Shown here: positions 31,223 through 40,508 of the stretch, in pieces
Layout of the letters: the number at the start of each line of letters is the position of its first letter
Position numbering within the stretch: the stretch's first letter is position 1
NCBI GenBank assembly: GCA_900542055.1
Contig: UQMA01000001.1
Location: 17,655-81,654 of the forward strand
Direction of reading: 5' to 3'
Source: an uncultured Azospirillum sp.
Lineage (GTDB): Bacteria; Pseudomonadota; Alphaproteobacteria; RF32; CAG-239
DNA: 64,000 nucleotides
Notes under the pieces: generated by a model
Database searches by the model: none
Told to the model about the DNA's origin: nothing
What the model saw: the letters and a program-made list of their open reading frames with translations, nothing else
Position numbers and translations under genes: made by a program

Positions 31223-33668
31223 TATTCACAATCCTGTTAGGTACGACAATCACTTTTTTAATTTCACGCCCTTCTAATTGACGAGCAACATTCTCCAAAG
31301 CCAAAGCTTTTTTCTCAACATCTGCCTGCGGAGCATCTTTAGGCATTTCGATGGTTCCGCGCATTTTTCCGCAAATCTGAACAGCCAAAGTAACGACATT
31401 GTCTTCGGCCAATTTTGCGTCGCCCTTCGGCCATGATTCATTGAGGACCAATGTATCTTTACCGAGGCGCGCCCACATTTCTTCACTCAGATGCGGAGCA
31501 AACGGCGACAGCAATTTCATCAGCGTTTCATACATTTCTTGCGGAATTTTATCCAAACCGCTCAGATAGTTAACATATGTCATCAACGATGAAACCGCTG
31601 TATTAAAACGCATACCGTCAATTCTTTCCGTAACTTCAATAATACATTTATGCATAGCGCGCAAATCATCGGCAGACGGTTTTACGTCGGCAACCTTTTT
31701 AAACAAGCCGTAAATTTTTCCGACAAAACGATAAACACCCATCAGGCTTTCTTCAGACCACATAGCCACCTGATCAAACGGACCGATAAACATTTCATAC
31801 AAACGGAAAGTATCAGCGCCGTATGTATTGACAATATCATCAGGATTAATCACATTGCCGCGTGATTTTGACATTTTTTCACCGTTTGAAGCCAAAATCA
31901 TACCATGCGAAGTACGTTTATTATAAGGCTCCTTGGTTGGAACATAACCGCAGTCATATAAAAATTTATGCCAAAAACGAGAATACAGCAGGTGCAAAGT
32001 GGTATGCTCCATACCGCCGTTATACCAGTCAACATTCATCCAATAATCCAAAGCTTCTTTTGAAGCAAATTCTTTATCATTATGCGGATCACAATAGCGC
32101 AAGAAATACCATGACGAACCCGCCCAGTTTGGCATAACATCAGTTTCGCGCCGAGCTTTTCCGCCGCACTTCGGACAAGTTGTATTCACCCAATCCGTAG
32201 CTTTTGACAACGGAGATTCGCCTTCGTCATTCGGATGATAATCAGGAACTTCAGGCAAAGTTAAGGGCAGTTCCGATTCCGGAATAGGCTGCCAGCCGCA
32301 ATGTTCGCAATAAACCATAGGTATCGGCTCGCCCCAATAACGCTGACGCGAAAATACCCAATCACGCAGCTTGAAATTTACCTTGGAACGACCAAAACCA
32401 TTTTTAACAGCATAATCAATTGCCGCGCGCATTCCTTCTTCTTTATTCATACCATTCAAAAATTCCGAATTGATATGCGCTCCGTCTTCTTCCCAAGCTT
32501 TTTCGGAAATATCTCCGCCTTCAAGCACTTGCACAATCGGCAAACCAAAAACTTTTGCAAAATCATAATCTCGCTGATCATGCGCAGGCACCGCCATAAT
32601 CGCGCCGGTGCCATAGCCTGTCAAAACATAATCGGAAATAAATACCGGTATCATCTTGCCATTATAAGGGTTGCGGGCTTTAATTCCCTTCAACTCAACA
32701 CCGGTTTTATCTTCACTCATACTGCGCTGCAATTCAGATTTTTTAGCAGTATCAGCAACATAAGCTTTAATTTCCTCTTGATTTTCAAATTGCTGCATAT
32801 ATTTATTAACAAAAGGGTGTTCCGGAGCTAAAACCATATAAGTAACACCGAAAGCCGTATCAGGGCGTGTGGTAAACACCGTCAGTTTTTCACCGGCAAA
32901 ATCAAAATCAAGCTCAGCCCCCTCGGAACGGCCTATCCAGTTTATCTGCTGAGATTTCACGCGGTCAATAAAATCAAGATCATTCAAATCATCAATCAAA
33001 CGATCTGCGTATTTGGTAATAGCTATCATCCATTGTTCTTTATTTTTACGAACAACTTGTGCGCCGCAACGTTCGCAGCAACCGTTTACAACCTCTTCAT
33101 TAGCCAAACCGACTTTGCAGTTCGGACACCAGTTTATGGCTATTTTATCTTTATAAGCCAAACCTTTTTCAAAAAATTTGATAAACATCCATTGCGTCCA
33201 TTTATAATATTCCGGATCGCAAGTTGTAACACATCTGTCCCAATCAAAACTAAAGCCTAAAGATTTAAGCTGGCGGGTAAAATTAGCAATATTGGCTTTT
33301 GTTGAAATTGCCGGATGAACACCGGTTTTAATTGCATAATTTTCGGCAGGAAGTCCAAAAGCGTCAAACCCCATGGGATACAAAACATTATAGCCCTGCA
33401 TTCTCTTTTTGCGGGCAACTACATCTAAAGCCGTATAAGAGCGCGGATGCCCCACATGCAAACCGGCTCCCGAAGGATAAGGAAACTCTACCAAAACATA
33501 AAATTTTTCTTTATTTTTATCAATATCTACATGGTACGTCTTTTCGTCTTCCCAAATTTTTTGCCATTTATTTTCAATTGTGCGAAAATTGTATCTATCT
33601 TCCAACGCCCACTCTTTCTGCCATTCAGCAAAACTTTTGCCGTTATGGCGCGCATTTGTTTCACTCAT
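31212..33668 (-). CDS. leuS: Leucyl-tRNA synthetase
   Basis: Charges tRNA-Leu. The class I HIGH signature is HVGH (residues 71-74) in PYPSGAGLHVGHPRS, and KMSKSRGN is in the second half. The connective editing domain (CP1) holds the TTRPDTAFGVTYMV motif and a zinc-binding-like CPNCKVGLANEEV...CCERCGAQV pattern. Length (818) is at the short end but complete. It is the first gene of the leuS-lptE-holA-MT group and diverges from rsmB; the shared upstream region is 169 bases. Confidence 0.98.
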   Translation of the reverse strand: MSETNARHNGKSFAEWQKEWALEDRYNFRTIENKWQKIWEDEKTYHVDIDKNKEKFYVLVEFPYPSGAGLHVGHPRSYTALDVVARKKRMQGYNVLYPMGFDAFGLPAENYAIKTGVHPAISTKANIANFTRQLKSLGFSFDWDRCVTTCDPEYYKWTQWMFIKFFEKGLAYKDKIAINWCPNCKVGLANEEVVNGCCERCGAQVVRKNKEQWMIAITKYADRLIDDLNDLDFIDRVKSQQINWIGRSEGAELDFDFAGEKLTVFTTRPDTAFGVTYMVLAPEHPFVNKYMQQFENQEEIKAYVADTAKKSELQRSMSEDKTGVELKGIKARNPYNGKMIPVFISDYVLTGYGTGAIMAVPAHDQRDYDFAKVFGLPIVQVLEGGDISEKAWEEDGAHINSEFLNGMNKEEGMRAAIDYAVKNGFGRSKVNFKLRDWVFSRQRYWGEPIPMVYCEHCGWQPIPESELPLTLPEVPDYHPNDEGESPLSKATDWVNTTCPKCGGKARRETDVMPNWAGSSWYFLRYCDPHNDKEFASKEALDYWMNVDWYNGGMEHTTLHLLYSRFWHKFLYDCGYVPTKEPYNKRTSHGMILASNGEKMSKSRGNVINPDDIVNTYGADTFRLYEMFIGPFDQVAMWSEESLMGVYRFVGKIYGLFKKVADVKPSADDLRAMHKCIIEVTERIDGMRFNTAVSSLMTYVNYLSGLDKIPQEMYETLMKLLSPFAPHLSEEMWARLGKDTLVLNESWPKGDAKLAEDNVVTLAVQICGKMRGTIEMPKDAPQADVEKKALALENVARQLEGREIKKVIVVPNRIVNIVA

Positions 33669-33800
33669 CCGAAAACCTTTCTTTAGCTTTTATTTTTATA
33701 TGTGAAAAATTCTGTTTGCCAGACTATAATATTTTCGTCAAAAAGACAATAGGGTTAAATTATTTTCCCACTTGTAATTCTTTTTGCATTTTCATAAACT

Positions 33801-33817
33801 GTCGATTAATGATCGAC
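33801..33817. promoter_or_regulatory. Palindrome upstream of rsmB
   Basis: GTCGAT (33801-33806) and ATCGAC (33812-33817) form an inverted repeat about 20 bases before the rsmB start. It could be an operator or a small RNA hairpin near the GAAAGG ribosome-binding site. A TATAAT lies at 33725-33730 without a clear -35 box. Confidence 0.35.
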
Positions 33818-33837
33818 TTTAATGAAAGGCAGAAAAA

Positions 33838-35118
33838 TTGAACATCAGAGAAACAGCTGCAGAAATTTATCGCAAAGCACTTGAAGGAAAAGGCGCTGAT
33901 GCTGATATCGCGGCAAATGCCGCCGCTCAGGAAAGAGCTTTTATCAAACGGCTTGTACTGACTGCATTACGCCGTCAGGAGTTTTTGAAAAAAATAATCG
34001 GCAAATTTTCTTCAAAGCCTCTTCCCGCAAAATTATCCGCCGTTCATTTATTAATTATACTCGGCGCAGTCGAAATTTTATATTTCGATACTCCTGAATA
34101 CGCCATAGTTAACAGCTATGTGGAATTAGCCAAAAAGAACGGCGGAAAATATGCCGGCGGTTTTGTAAACGCAATTTTGCATAAAATCTGCCAAAACAAA
34201 GAAAACATATCACAAGCAGCCGGAGCTCCTTTTTTCCCGAAAGCTTTCCGGCGCTTATTACAGGATGATTATTCGCAAAAACAAATAAACGCCGTCGAAC
34301 GGACAGCGCTTAATGAACCGCCTTTGGATATAACTGTAAAAAAAGGCGCTTCAGAATGGAGCAAACAATTAGACGGAAAAATTATGCCCAACGGCTCGGT
34401 ACGGCTTTATTCAGCCGGAGATGTAAAATTACTTTCCGGTTATAATGAAGGAGCGTGGTGGGTACAGGATATGGCTTCTTCTTTGGCTGTAATTTCTCTG
34501 GGAGATATAAAAGGAAAAAACATTTTGGATCTTTGCGCTGCCCCCGGAGGAAAAACTGCCCAATTAGCAAACGGCGGAGCCTGTGTAACTGCGCTTGATA
34601 TTTCGGCAGAACGTCTGAATACATTAAAAAACAATTTAGACAGATTGCAATTGCCTGTTCAGAAAATTATTTGCGAAGATGCCTTAAACTTTTTAAAAAA
34701 TACCGATAAGGTCTACGATATTATTTTAGTTGACGCTCCCTGTTCGGCAACGGGAACTTTGCGCCGTCACCCTGAAATTATTCATACCCGCGGAGCTAAA
34801 GACATCGAACAAAATGCAGCCTTGCAGAAAAAACTGTTGGAAGCGGCGGCATCTCGCATTATTAACGGCGGAATAATACTTTATGCCGTTTGTTCTCTTT
34901 CTAAAAAAGAAGGTGAAAAACAAATTTTAGAATTTGTTTCATCTCATCCCGAATTTAAAATAAATCCGATAAAAGCTGAAACCATCGCCGGACAAAGAAA
35001 AAATGAAATCAACGAGTTAATAACCAATGAAGGTTTTATTCGCTGTCTTCCCTGCTATTTTGAGCAAGACGGCGGTCTTGACGGATTTTTTGTTGCTCAA
35101 CTGAAAAAGGTAAAATAA
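33838..35118 (+). CDS. rsmB: 16S rRNA (cytosine(967)-C(5))-methyltransferase RsmB
   Basis: Methylates C967 of 16S rRNA using SAM. The N-terminal NusB-like helical domain (about 1-135) is followed by a methyltransferase core with motif I LDLCAAPGGKTAQLA, the TALDIS strand end, VDAPCSATGTLRRHPE (first catalytic Cys region) and YAVCSLSKKEGE (second Cys). These are the RNA m5C methyltransferase hallmarks. The start is TTG at 33838, eight bases after GAAAGG; no in-frame ATG is close. It leads a group of four genes on this strand, with a one-base gap to the next. Confidence 0.95.
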   Translation: MNIRETAAEIYRKALEGKGADADIAANAAAQERAFIKRLVLTALRRQEFLKKIIGKFSSKPLPAKLSAVHLLIILGAVEILYFDTPEYAIVNSYVELAKKNGGKYAGGFVNAILHKICQNKENISQAAGAPFFPKAFRRLLQDDYSQKQINAVERTALNEPPLDITVKKGASEWSKQLDGKIMPNGSVRLYSAGDVKLLSGYNEGAWWVQDMASSLAVISLGDIKGKNILDLCAAPGGKTAQLANGGACVTALDISAERLNTLKNNLDRLQLPVQKIICEDALNFLKNTDKVYDIILVDAPCSATGTLRRHPEIIHTRGAKDIEQNAALQKKLLEAAASRIINGGIILYAVCSLSKKEGEKQILEFVSSHPEFKINPIKAETIAGQRKNEINELITNEGFIRCLPCYFEQDGGLDGFFVAQLKKVK

Positions 35119-35119
35119 T

Positions 35120-36025
35120 ATGACAAATCCCATTTATATCATTGGAAACAACGCTCTTGCATGCTATCTCGGAGCACAACTGCAAAGCGGCGGAAATGAT
35201 GTGATTATGCTGCTTGACAGAAAAAATGCAGCCGAAGCTATGGCGACAGACGGAATTTCCATAAAAGAAGATCGGAGCCTGACTCAAAAAAGGCACAAAT
35301 TAAATGCGGCAACCTTTATGAAAGAACCTGCAAAAATGGTTATTATTGCCGACTATGCCAATAAAATTAACGGCGCTTTAAGCAATGTTTCAGCTATCAA
35401 AACCGGAAATGCTCCGGTTGTCTGCTTTACCCCGCTTAAAGATATGTCATATTTAGCACCTATCGTCGGAAAAAATTTACATCCGGCATATTTTAATGGT
35501 TACGTAATGACAAGCAAAAATACCGTTTCACTGCTTGGACGCAACACAAACATCACTCTTTGCCCGCCGGAAAACGGCGAAATAGACCCGATTGCCTTAA
35601 ACACTTTTACCGAAAGCAGAATGCAAATCTCGGCCAGCAGCAACAGGCTATTGAGCTTTTGGGAATTTTTTGCCCCTTATGCGCTGTGTTCTTTACTTTC
35701 AGCCGCCGAAAATCAAAAAATTTCGGATATTTTGAAAGACAAAGCCAACAAAGAAGCCATGCGCCCGCTGGTAGATGAATTTTGCTGTCTGGCGCAAACC
35801 GACGATGTTGTTTTGCGTGCCGATGCAGTGCTTAAGACAATTTACAGCACGCCGGCAAACTATATATATCCGCTTCATCAGTCGGTTTGGAACGGAGGAA
35901 GAAATGAATTTAATCTCATAAGTTCTGTTATTTCAACTGCTGAATTAAAAGCCGGATCAAGTTTTCCTCAAATAGGCATATTATTAAAAAAACTGTACAA
36001 ATTAATTCTCAATCCAACATTGTAG
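35120..36025 (+). CDS. Ketopantoate reductase-like NAD(P)-binding protein
   Basis: A 301-residue protein with an N-terminal Rossmann segment, PIYIIGNNALACYLGAQLQSGGNDVIML (shown in parts: IIGNNALACYLGAQL and GNDVIMLLDR), that resembles the ApbA/PanE family, where GxGxxG is relaxed. A C-terminal helical domain of the expected size follows. The conserved catalytic Lys and Asn of PanE are not evident to me, so the pantothenate-pathway reaction is not assured. It starts one base after the rsmB stop, so it shares that transcript. Another oxidoreductase or a non-catalytic relative remains possible. Confidence 0.6.
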   Translation: MTNPIYIIGNNALACYLGAQLQSGGNDVIMLLDRKNAAEAMATDGISIKEDRSLTQKRHKLNAATFMKEPAKMVIIADYANKINGALSNVSAIKTGNAPVVCFTPLKDMSYLAPIVGKNLHPAYFNGYVMTSKNTVSLLGRNTNITLCPPENGEIDPIALNTFTESRMQISASSNRLLSFWEFFAPYALCSLLSAAENQKISDILKDKANKEAMRPLVDEFCCLAQTDDVVLRADAVLKTIYSTPANYIYPLHQSVWNGGRNEFNLISSVISTAELKAGSSFPQIGILLKKLYKLILNPTL

Positions 36026-36086
36026 TTGAAGAAAAACATCTTTCAGATTATAAATAACAATATACAGCGTCAAAAAAGAGGTCAAA

Positions 36087-37172
36087 ATGAACAGCATTTT
36101 TTTTATTGCACTTCTGGCTGCTTTTGCGGCTTTTTTAATTCCGGCATTAATATATAACCGTTTGGCAAGCAGAAGCCGACGTTTTAACAGTGGTCTCAAC
36201 GTGCAAAAAATGCTTTTCATACCTTTTGCCGGAATATTATTTGTTATTTCTTCTTTTTTATATTTCACACTGTACAATCAGCAACAATTTTTAACATCTT
36301 TGTCATATACGGAATTGGCGGTTCCTTTCATTATGGCTGGCATAATCTGTTTGCTTTCGGGTTACAACAAAACCTCGCGATTTTTCCCGTTATTTTTATT
36401 AGCAGGCACTATTGCCGCAACTTTTGCTGTTCCTTCGGAAGCTATCGCTGCCGCAACGCCTTTACCAGCCTTTTATAACCGATTGATTATTTGTTTGGCA
36501 TGGTTTGTTTTCAGCTATGCTTATCGTTATGCCAACACCGGCGATGCCATGCTCAGCATTCAATCAATCATCATTGCCGGCGGTATAGGAATTTTGGGAT
36601 TGATTGACGCCATTCCTTTATTGCTCGGCATATTGGGTTTTGTTTTTACCGCCGGTTTTGTCGCTTTACTTGTGTTCAACTGGCCGCCGGCTCGCTTATC
36701 AATATCAGCTGACACAGCCAGCTGTTTCGGTTTTTTGCTTTTTGCCTTATGCGTATGGACTGCTGCCGAAAATGCAGGAAGCTGCGTAGCTATATACATG
36801 CTGTATTTTTTATTAGATTTGGTATGGGCATTATTATTACGTTTCAGCTTTATTGAAAAATACTCAAATTTTATTGAAAATACAGCTTACCGTCAGGCTA
36901 TTGCCGAAGGAGTATCACCCCAAAGTGCGGCAACATTTGCTTTTCGCGCACAAATTTTACTTATTTTTTTAGGTTGCTTTCAAGCTCTTGCCGACAACCA
37001 AACATCACTATTGCTTATATCAAGCCTGATCACCATTTGGCTGCTATATCGTTTTCGTTCTATATCCATACCGGTAGATAGTTTTAAGGATATAAACAAG
37101 CAAGTTCTTGATGATTTGCAAGACCGTGTAAACGACATTAAACAATATATCAACAAGGGCAGTGATTTTTAA
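36087..37172 (+). CDS. Multi-pass membrane protein, unknown function
   Basis: A 361-residue polytopic membrane protein with about nine or ten hydrophobic segments distributed over the whole length and a short charged cytosolic tail (DSFKDINKQVLDDLQDRVNDI). I do not recognise the family; it lacks the acidic clusters of MraY/WecA phosphoglycosyltransferases and the motifs of known transporters. It sits 61 bases after the ketopantoate-reductase-like gene and its stop overlaps the start of the TPR gene (TAATG), so the pair is translationally coupled. The C-terminal helix could contact the TPR protein; that is speculation. Confidence 0.65.
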   Translation: MNSIFFIALLAAFAAFLIPALIYNRLASRSRRFNSGLNVQKMLFIPFAGILFVISSFLYFTLYNQQQFLTSLSYTELAVPFIMAGIICLLSGYNKTSRFFPLFLLAGTIAATFAVPSEAIAAATPLPAFYNRLIICLAWFVFSYAYRYANTGDAMLSIQSIIIAGGIGILGLIDAIPLLLGILGFVFTAGFVALLVFNWPPARLSISADTASCFGFLLFALCVWTAAENAGSCVAIYMLYFLLDLVWALLLRFSFIEKYSNFIENTAYRQAIAEGVSPQSAATFAFRAQILLIFLGCFQALADNQTSLLLISSLITIWLLYRFRSISIPVDSFKDINKQVLDDLQDRVNDIKQYINKGSDF

Positions 37173-38560
37173 TGATACGTAATTTTTGGCAAAAATTATT
37201 CAAAGTATCATCAGAACCCAAAAGTTCTGAAAATATTGCCGATTATGGACCTAAATTTCGCATCACCGTTGCCGATTTTTACGACAATATAAGTAACACC
37301 GGCGCTTTTCATTTGGCAGAAGCTCTGAACAGCTGTGAAGGAATTGAAGCTTTTGCCGACTGTAAAGATTTTGATCACAATTTTTTAAATCTCGAAAGCC
37401 GAAATATTTTTGACCTTATTGATACCGGACAGAACATTTTGCATCAAAATAACTCGGAAGTTGTAATTTGGGGATATCGCGAAAAAGATCGCATCAGACT
37501 TAATTTTCAAAATACCGCACAATATGAAGACGTCGGAAATTCTTTTATATCATTGATGGACTGTTTTTATCTTCCGGCAGATATGCTTGATGACAATGAA
37601 CCGAAAGTCCCTTCGACTTTACTCATACTGATTTATGGTATAGTTATAAGTGCTGTAAACAATCCTGCCAAAGAGTTTCAAATTTATAAAAAATATTTAC
37701 TGAAAAAAATAGTGCACCAATTATCGCAGATTGATTCGGCGCAATCTCTCGGCTTGGAATATATGCCTTATATCCTCAATTTCTTGGGCATTATTTACCT
37801 TAGTGTTGCTTACGACAGCTCGGAAACTGAAAACTTCAAAACAATTCGCAGTTTATTTGAAAGCGCACTCAAGCATCAAAATCAAATTTTACAGCCAACA
37901 CATTTAGGCTGTATTTACTACCATTTAGGTCAATTATACGACAGTGCAACTCACTATATTCCTGAAAGTCCGTCTTCTCTTTTTCGCGGTGCGATTAAAA
38001 ATTATCAAATGGCGCAAAAATATCTGAGCAAATACACCTATCCTTATGATTATGGTTATATTTGCTACAAATTATCAGGTTTATACGTCAGTTATTGGAA
38101 ACAAACTGAAGACACTCAGGCGCTTAGAGATGCTGTTTTCCAGCTTCGTGAAGCTGAAAAAGTTTACACTCAAGCTTTATTTCCTGACTTTTGGGCTCGA
38201 ATAGAAGGGAATTTAGGTTATTTGCTGCAAAATCTCGGACATTTAACCAAAAGCACCGAAATCGGCAATTTAGCTATCAGGGCTTATCAAAATCAACAAA
38301 AGATTGTAACCGAAAAAAACAACCCTATTCTTTGGGGCGAGATTCAGGAAAAAATCGGAAATATTTTTTACCTTCAAGGACGTAATCACAGCGATACGGA
38401 AGCGCTGGAAGAATCATTGTCTTGTTTTCATGACGCTCTTTACGTTTTTGAAACATCAGGCGAACTAATAAAAGCCAAACAATTAAAATTCGATATAAAC
38501 AAAACATATCAAACTTTATCTGAGTTAAAAGCAGCCGATAACGAAGAAGAAACAGAATAA
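37172..38560 (+). CDS. TPR-like repeat protein
   Basis: A 462-residue cytosolic protein built mostly of paired helices. At least five tetratricopeptide-like units can be seen from about residue 205 on (for instance FKTIRSLFESALKHQ, LGCIYYHLGQLYDSA, YGYICYKLSGLYVSYW, WARIEGNLGYLLQNLGHL, WGEIQEKIGNIFYLQGR). The first 150 residues differ and are not recognised. TPR arrays bind partner proteins. The partner may be the membrane protein encoded just upstream, whose stop codon overlaps this start. An acidic tail (NEEETE) ends the protein. A tRNA-Ser lies directly downstream on the opposite strand. Confidence 0.75.
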   Translation: MIRNFWQKLFKVSSEPKSSENIADYGPKFRITVADFYDNISNTGAFHLAEALNSCEGIEAFADCKDFDHNFLNLESRNIFDLIDTGQNILHQNNSEVVIWGYREKDRIRLNFQNTAQYEDVGNSFISLMDCFYLPADMLDDNEPKVPSTLLILIYGIVISAVNNPAKEFQIYKKYLLKKIVHQLSQIDSAQSLGLEYMPYILNFLGIIYLSVAYDSSETENFKTIRSLFESALKHQNQILQPTHLGCIYYHLGQLYDSATHYIPESPSSLFRGAIKNYQMAQKYLSKYTYPYDYGYICYKLSGLYVSYWKQTEDTQALRDAVFQLREAEKVYTQALFPDFWARIEGNLGYLLQNLGHLTKSTEIGNLAIRAYQNQQKIVTEKNNPILWGEIQEKIGNIFYLQGRNHSDTEALEESLSCFHDALYVFETSGELIKAKQLKFDINKTYQTLSELKAADNEEETE

Positions 38561-38579
38561 ATTTTTTGATTTATAAAAA

Positions 38580-38670
38580 TGGCGGATGAGGAGGGATTTG
38601 AACCCCCGTTACGGGATTACCGTAAACACGATTTCGAGTCGCGCGCATTCAGCCTCTCTGCCACTCATCC
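38580..38670 (-). tRNA. tRNA-Ser (anticodon CGA)
   Basis: Reading leftward: acceptor GGATGAG/CTCATCC, D arm, anticodon stem CGCGA/TCGTG with loop CTCGAAA (anticodon CGA), a long variable arm typical of serine tRNAs, T arm GGTTCAAATCC and encoded CCA. It decodes UCG. Confidence 0.96.
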
Positions 38671-38795
38671 ATCCAAGCTGCGAAATACTGCAAGCAAAAT
38701 CAATATACATTTATTAAAAGCAAACATAAAATTTTGCAAGTTTTTTTTAGCCTGAATACATCAATTTTTAATATTAAGATATTTTTGCCAAATTC

Positions 38796-38824
38796 TTGAC
38801 AAAAATATCTTTTTTATATATATT
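38796..38824 (+). promoter_or_regulatory. Strong sigma-70-type promoter of the second GH24-like gene
   Basis: TTGACA (38796-38801, the perfect -35 consensus), 17 bases, TATATT (38819-38824). Transcription would start near 38831. This box also contains the TTG that would give a longer but implausible reading frame. Confidence 0.75.
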
Positions 38825-38861
38825 TAATCCGTTTTTAAATTATGTTATAAAATTATTTTAT

Positions 38862-39662
38862 ATGAAAAAATTTTATGTTATCGCATTAATTATCAGTATA
38901 ATTTATGCGTACAATAATTTGTCCGAAGATTCCAGACATCCGCCGCGAGACATTGAAATTTCTAGCAATGAACTCTGTATGGCCGATGAAGATACAGTCA
39001 GTATAGAAACTTCTCCCAACAAAGAAACTTATCTGAGTGTTGAAGACGAAGTTCTTATCTGCCTTGCGTATGTTGAAAACTATAGCGAACGTTCTTATTT
39101 CTGCGGAAAAAGATGGACAATAGGCTACGGTTCCACATATTACGCCGATGGAACAAGGGTGCAAAGCAATGAGCAAATAACCATGTTACAAGCTCAAAAA
39201 TGTGTCAGACAGCATCTGCGCAGATATGTTTTTCCATATATTGATAAATATGTAAAACGCAGGCTCTCCAGACAAGAAATTATCGGAACAAGTATGTTTA
39301 TTTACAATATCGGTTCCGAAAATTTTAAACAGAGCGCCTTTTTGCAAGCCGTCAATAATGGAAAATCGCCTAAAGAATGCGCAAGACGTATGACAGAGTT
39401 TAGTAAATCAGGCGGAAAAACAGCTTTAGGATTGCTGAAAAGAGAATGGGTGCAAGGAGCAATATACTGTGGCCACATTTCTCCGCATGAACTTTTGAAT
39501 TTAAAACCGGCAGGATTTTATAACTTTGGGTTAAGTGAGTTTTACAACAACCAATACCGTTTATGGGATGGTTTTTATGATTATAACTTCTCTCAACAAA
39601 AAATAAAATCTTTCCTGCACAAAAACAAAAGCAATGATTTACGCGTTATCGACATCATCTGA
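38862..39662 (+). CDS. GH24-like lysozyme domain protein with N-terminal signal anchor
   Basis: A 266-residue protein beginning with a hydrophobic export or anchor segment (MKKFYVIALIISIIYAY). The lysozyme domain shows the GH24 region LAYVENYSERSYFCGKRW and TIGYG: Glu72 as general acid, Cys81 in the second position (Cys/Asp in the family) and Thr86; the spacing C-4-T is one shorter than usual. The later LGLLKREWVQGAIY and QEIIGTSMFIYNIGSENF segments match the family. The start is the ATG at 38862 because the TTG at 38796 belongs to the -35 promoter box. There is no strong ribosome-binding site. It may act on the cell wall in growth, division or toxin release. Confidence 0.78.
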   Translation: MKKFYVIALIISIIYAYNNLSEDSRHPPRDIEISSNELCMADEDTVSIETSPNKETYLSVEDEVLICLAYVENYSERSYFCGKRWTIGYGSTYYADGTRVQSNEQITMLQAQKCVRQHLRRYVFPYIDKYVKRRLSRQEIIGTSMFIYNIGSENFKQSAFLQAVNNGKSPKECARRMTEFSKSGGKTALGLLKREWVQGAIYCGHISPHELLNLKPAGFYNFGLSEFYNNQYRLWDGFYDYNFSQQKIKSFLHKNKSNDLRVIDII

Positions 39663-39701
39663 AAAAAGCCTTTACTTTATCAAAAGTAAAGGCTTTTTTG
39701 T
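39662..39701 (+). terminator. Terminator of the second GH24-like gene
   Basis: AAAAAAGCCTTTACTTT-atca-AAAGTAAAGGCTTTTTT is a long perfect hairpin with a T run directly after the stop. Confidence 0.92.
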
Positions 39702-39787
39702 TCAACATTTTTATAAAAAAATCAAAAGCCACATTATCCAGCAGCATTTGATTTTTAAATATTTAGTTTTATATAAGCAAACAACAA

Positions 39788-39823
39788 AAAAGTATCACTC
39801 TTTGCAGAGTGATACTTTTTCAT
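39788..39823. terminator. Terminator of the leftward ankyrin-like gene
   Basis: AAAAAGTATCACTCT-ttgc-AGAGTGATACTTTTT is a perfect long hairpin flanked by A and T runs, 16 bases downstream of the leftward gene's stop. Confidence 0.85.
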
Positions 39824-39838
39824 TATAGCAAGCCCTGA

Positions 39839-40222
39839 TTACGCTGTAGCACCATACTTACGTAAGAGTGCACATTTTTTCTCATCATCCTTACATAACT
39901 CCAAAAGCGAGCCATAGAAATAATCTTCGTGCTCAAATGGAGAATATTCATTACAATAAGAAAAATCATTAGTATACCTTTCTTTTGTAACAACTATTGT
40001 GTTAGGGTTTAAACCTTTTTTAAGCAAGGCTTCAAGCTGGTTAATATCGCCATATTTGCAGAGATATTTAAGTTCTTCATTAAACTTCAATTTTCTCTCA
40101 TTATACTTAGCAATACACCTATCAATGCCCTTAGCTGCAATATTAACAAGATGCGATATTACAACACACAAACCAAGCATCACAATTAGAAAAACTACTG
40201 ATAAAATTACGTATACAATCAT
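39839..40222 (-). CDS. Small membrane-anchored ankyrin-like protein
   Basis: A 127-residue protein with one N-terminal membrane helix (IVYVILSVVFLIVMLGLCVVISHLV), a basic linker and a cytosolic part with one recognisable ankyrin-type helix pair, LKYLCKYGDINQLEALLKKGLNPNT, followed by a degenerate second unit (GSLLELCKDDEKKCALLRKYGAT). Ankyrin units mediate protein binding. The gene stands alone in an A/T-rich accessory stretch and ends at a perfect hairpin. No family beyond the repeat is recognised. Confidence 0.6.
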   Translation of the reverse strand: MIVYVILSVVFLIVMLGLCVVISHLVNIAAKGIDRCIAKYNERKLKFNEELKYLCKYGDINQLEALLKKGLNPNTIVVTKERYTNDFSYCNEYSPFEHEDYFYGSLLELCKDDEKKCALLRKYGATA

Positions 40223-40508
40223 AATTACTTAATTTAAGTTTAACATTCAAAAATAAAAAAGTATTATAAAGCAAGCTACAAACAAATTATAACAAATTAT
40301 AGCAAATTAATGACAAATATAATAATACTTTAAGAAATACTATTATACCACATTTACTTGTTTTAGCAAGTTTTTTTATATTTGTGCTGAGATAAAATCT
40401 CAAAAGCAAACGATAACTGTTTTTGTCAGGAAAATGGCTAAAATGCCGCAAATAAAAAATATTAAACTTTGTTCGGATTTCAAACATTGTTTAACATTTT
40501 AGTGAAAA

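Noticed and set aside
38796..38861. Longer reading frame starting at TTG 38796
   Set aside because: The TTG is part of a perfect -35 box (TTGACA-N17-TATATT); the signal anchor starts at the ATG at 38862.
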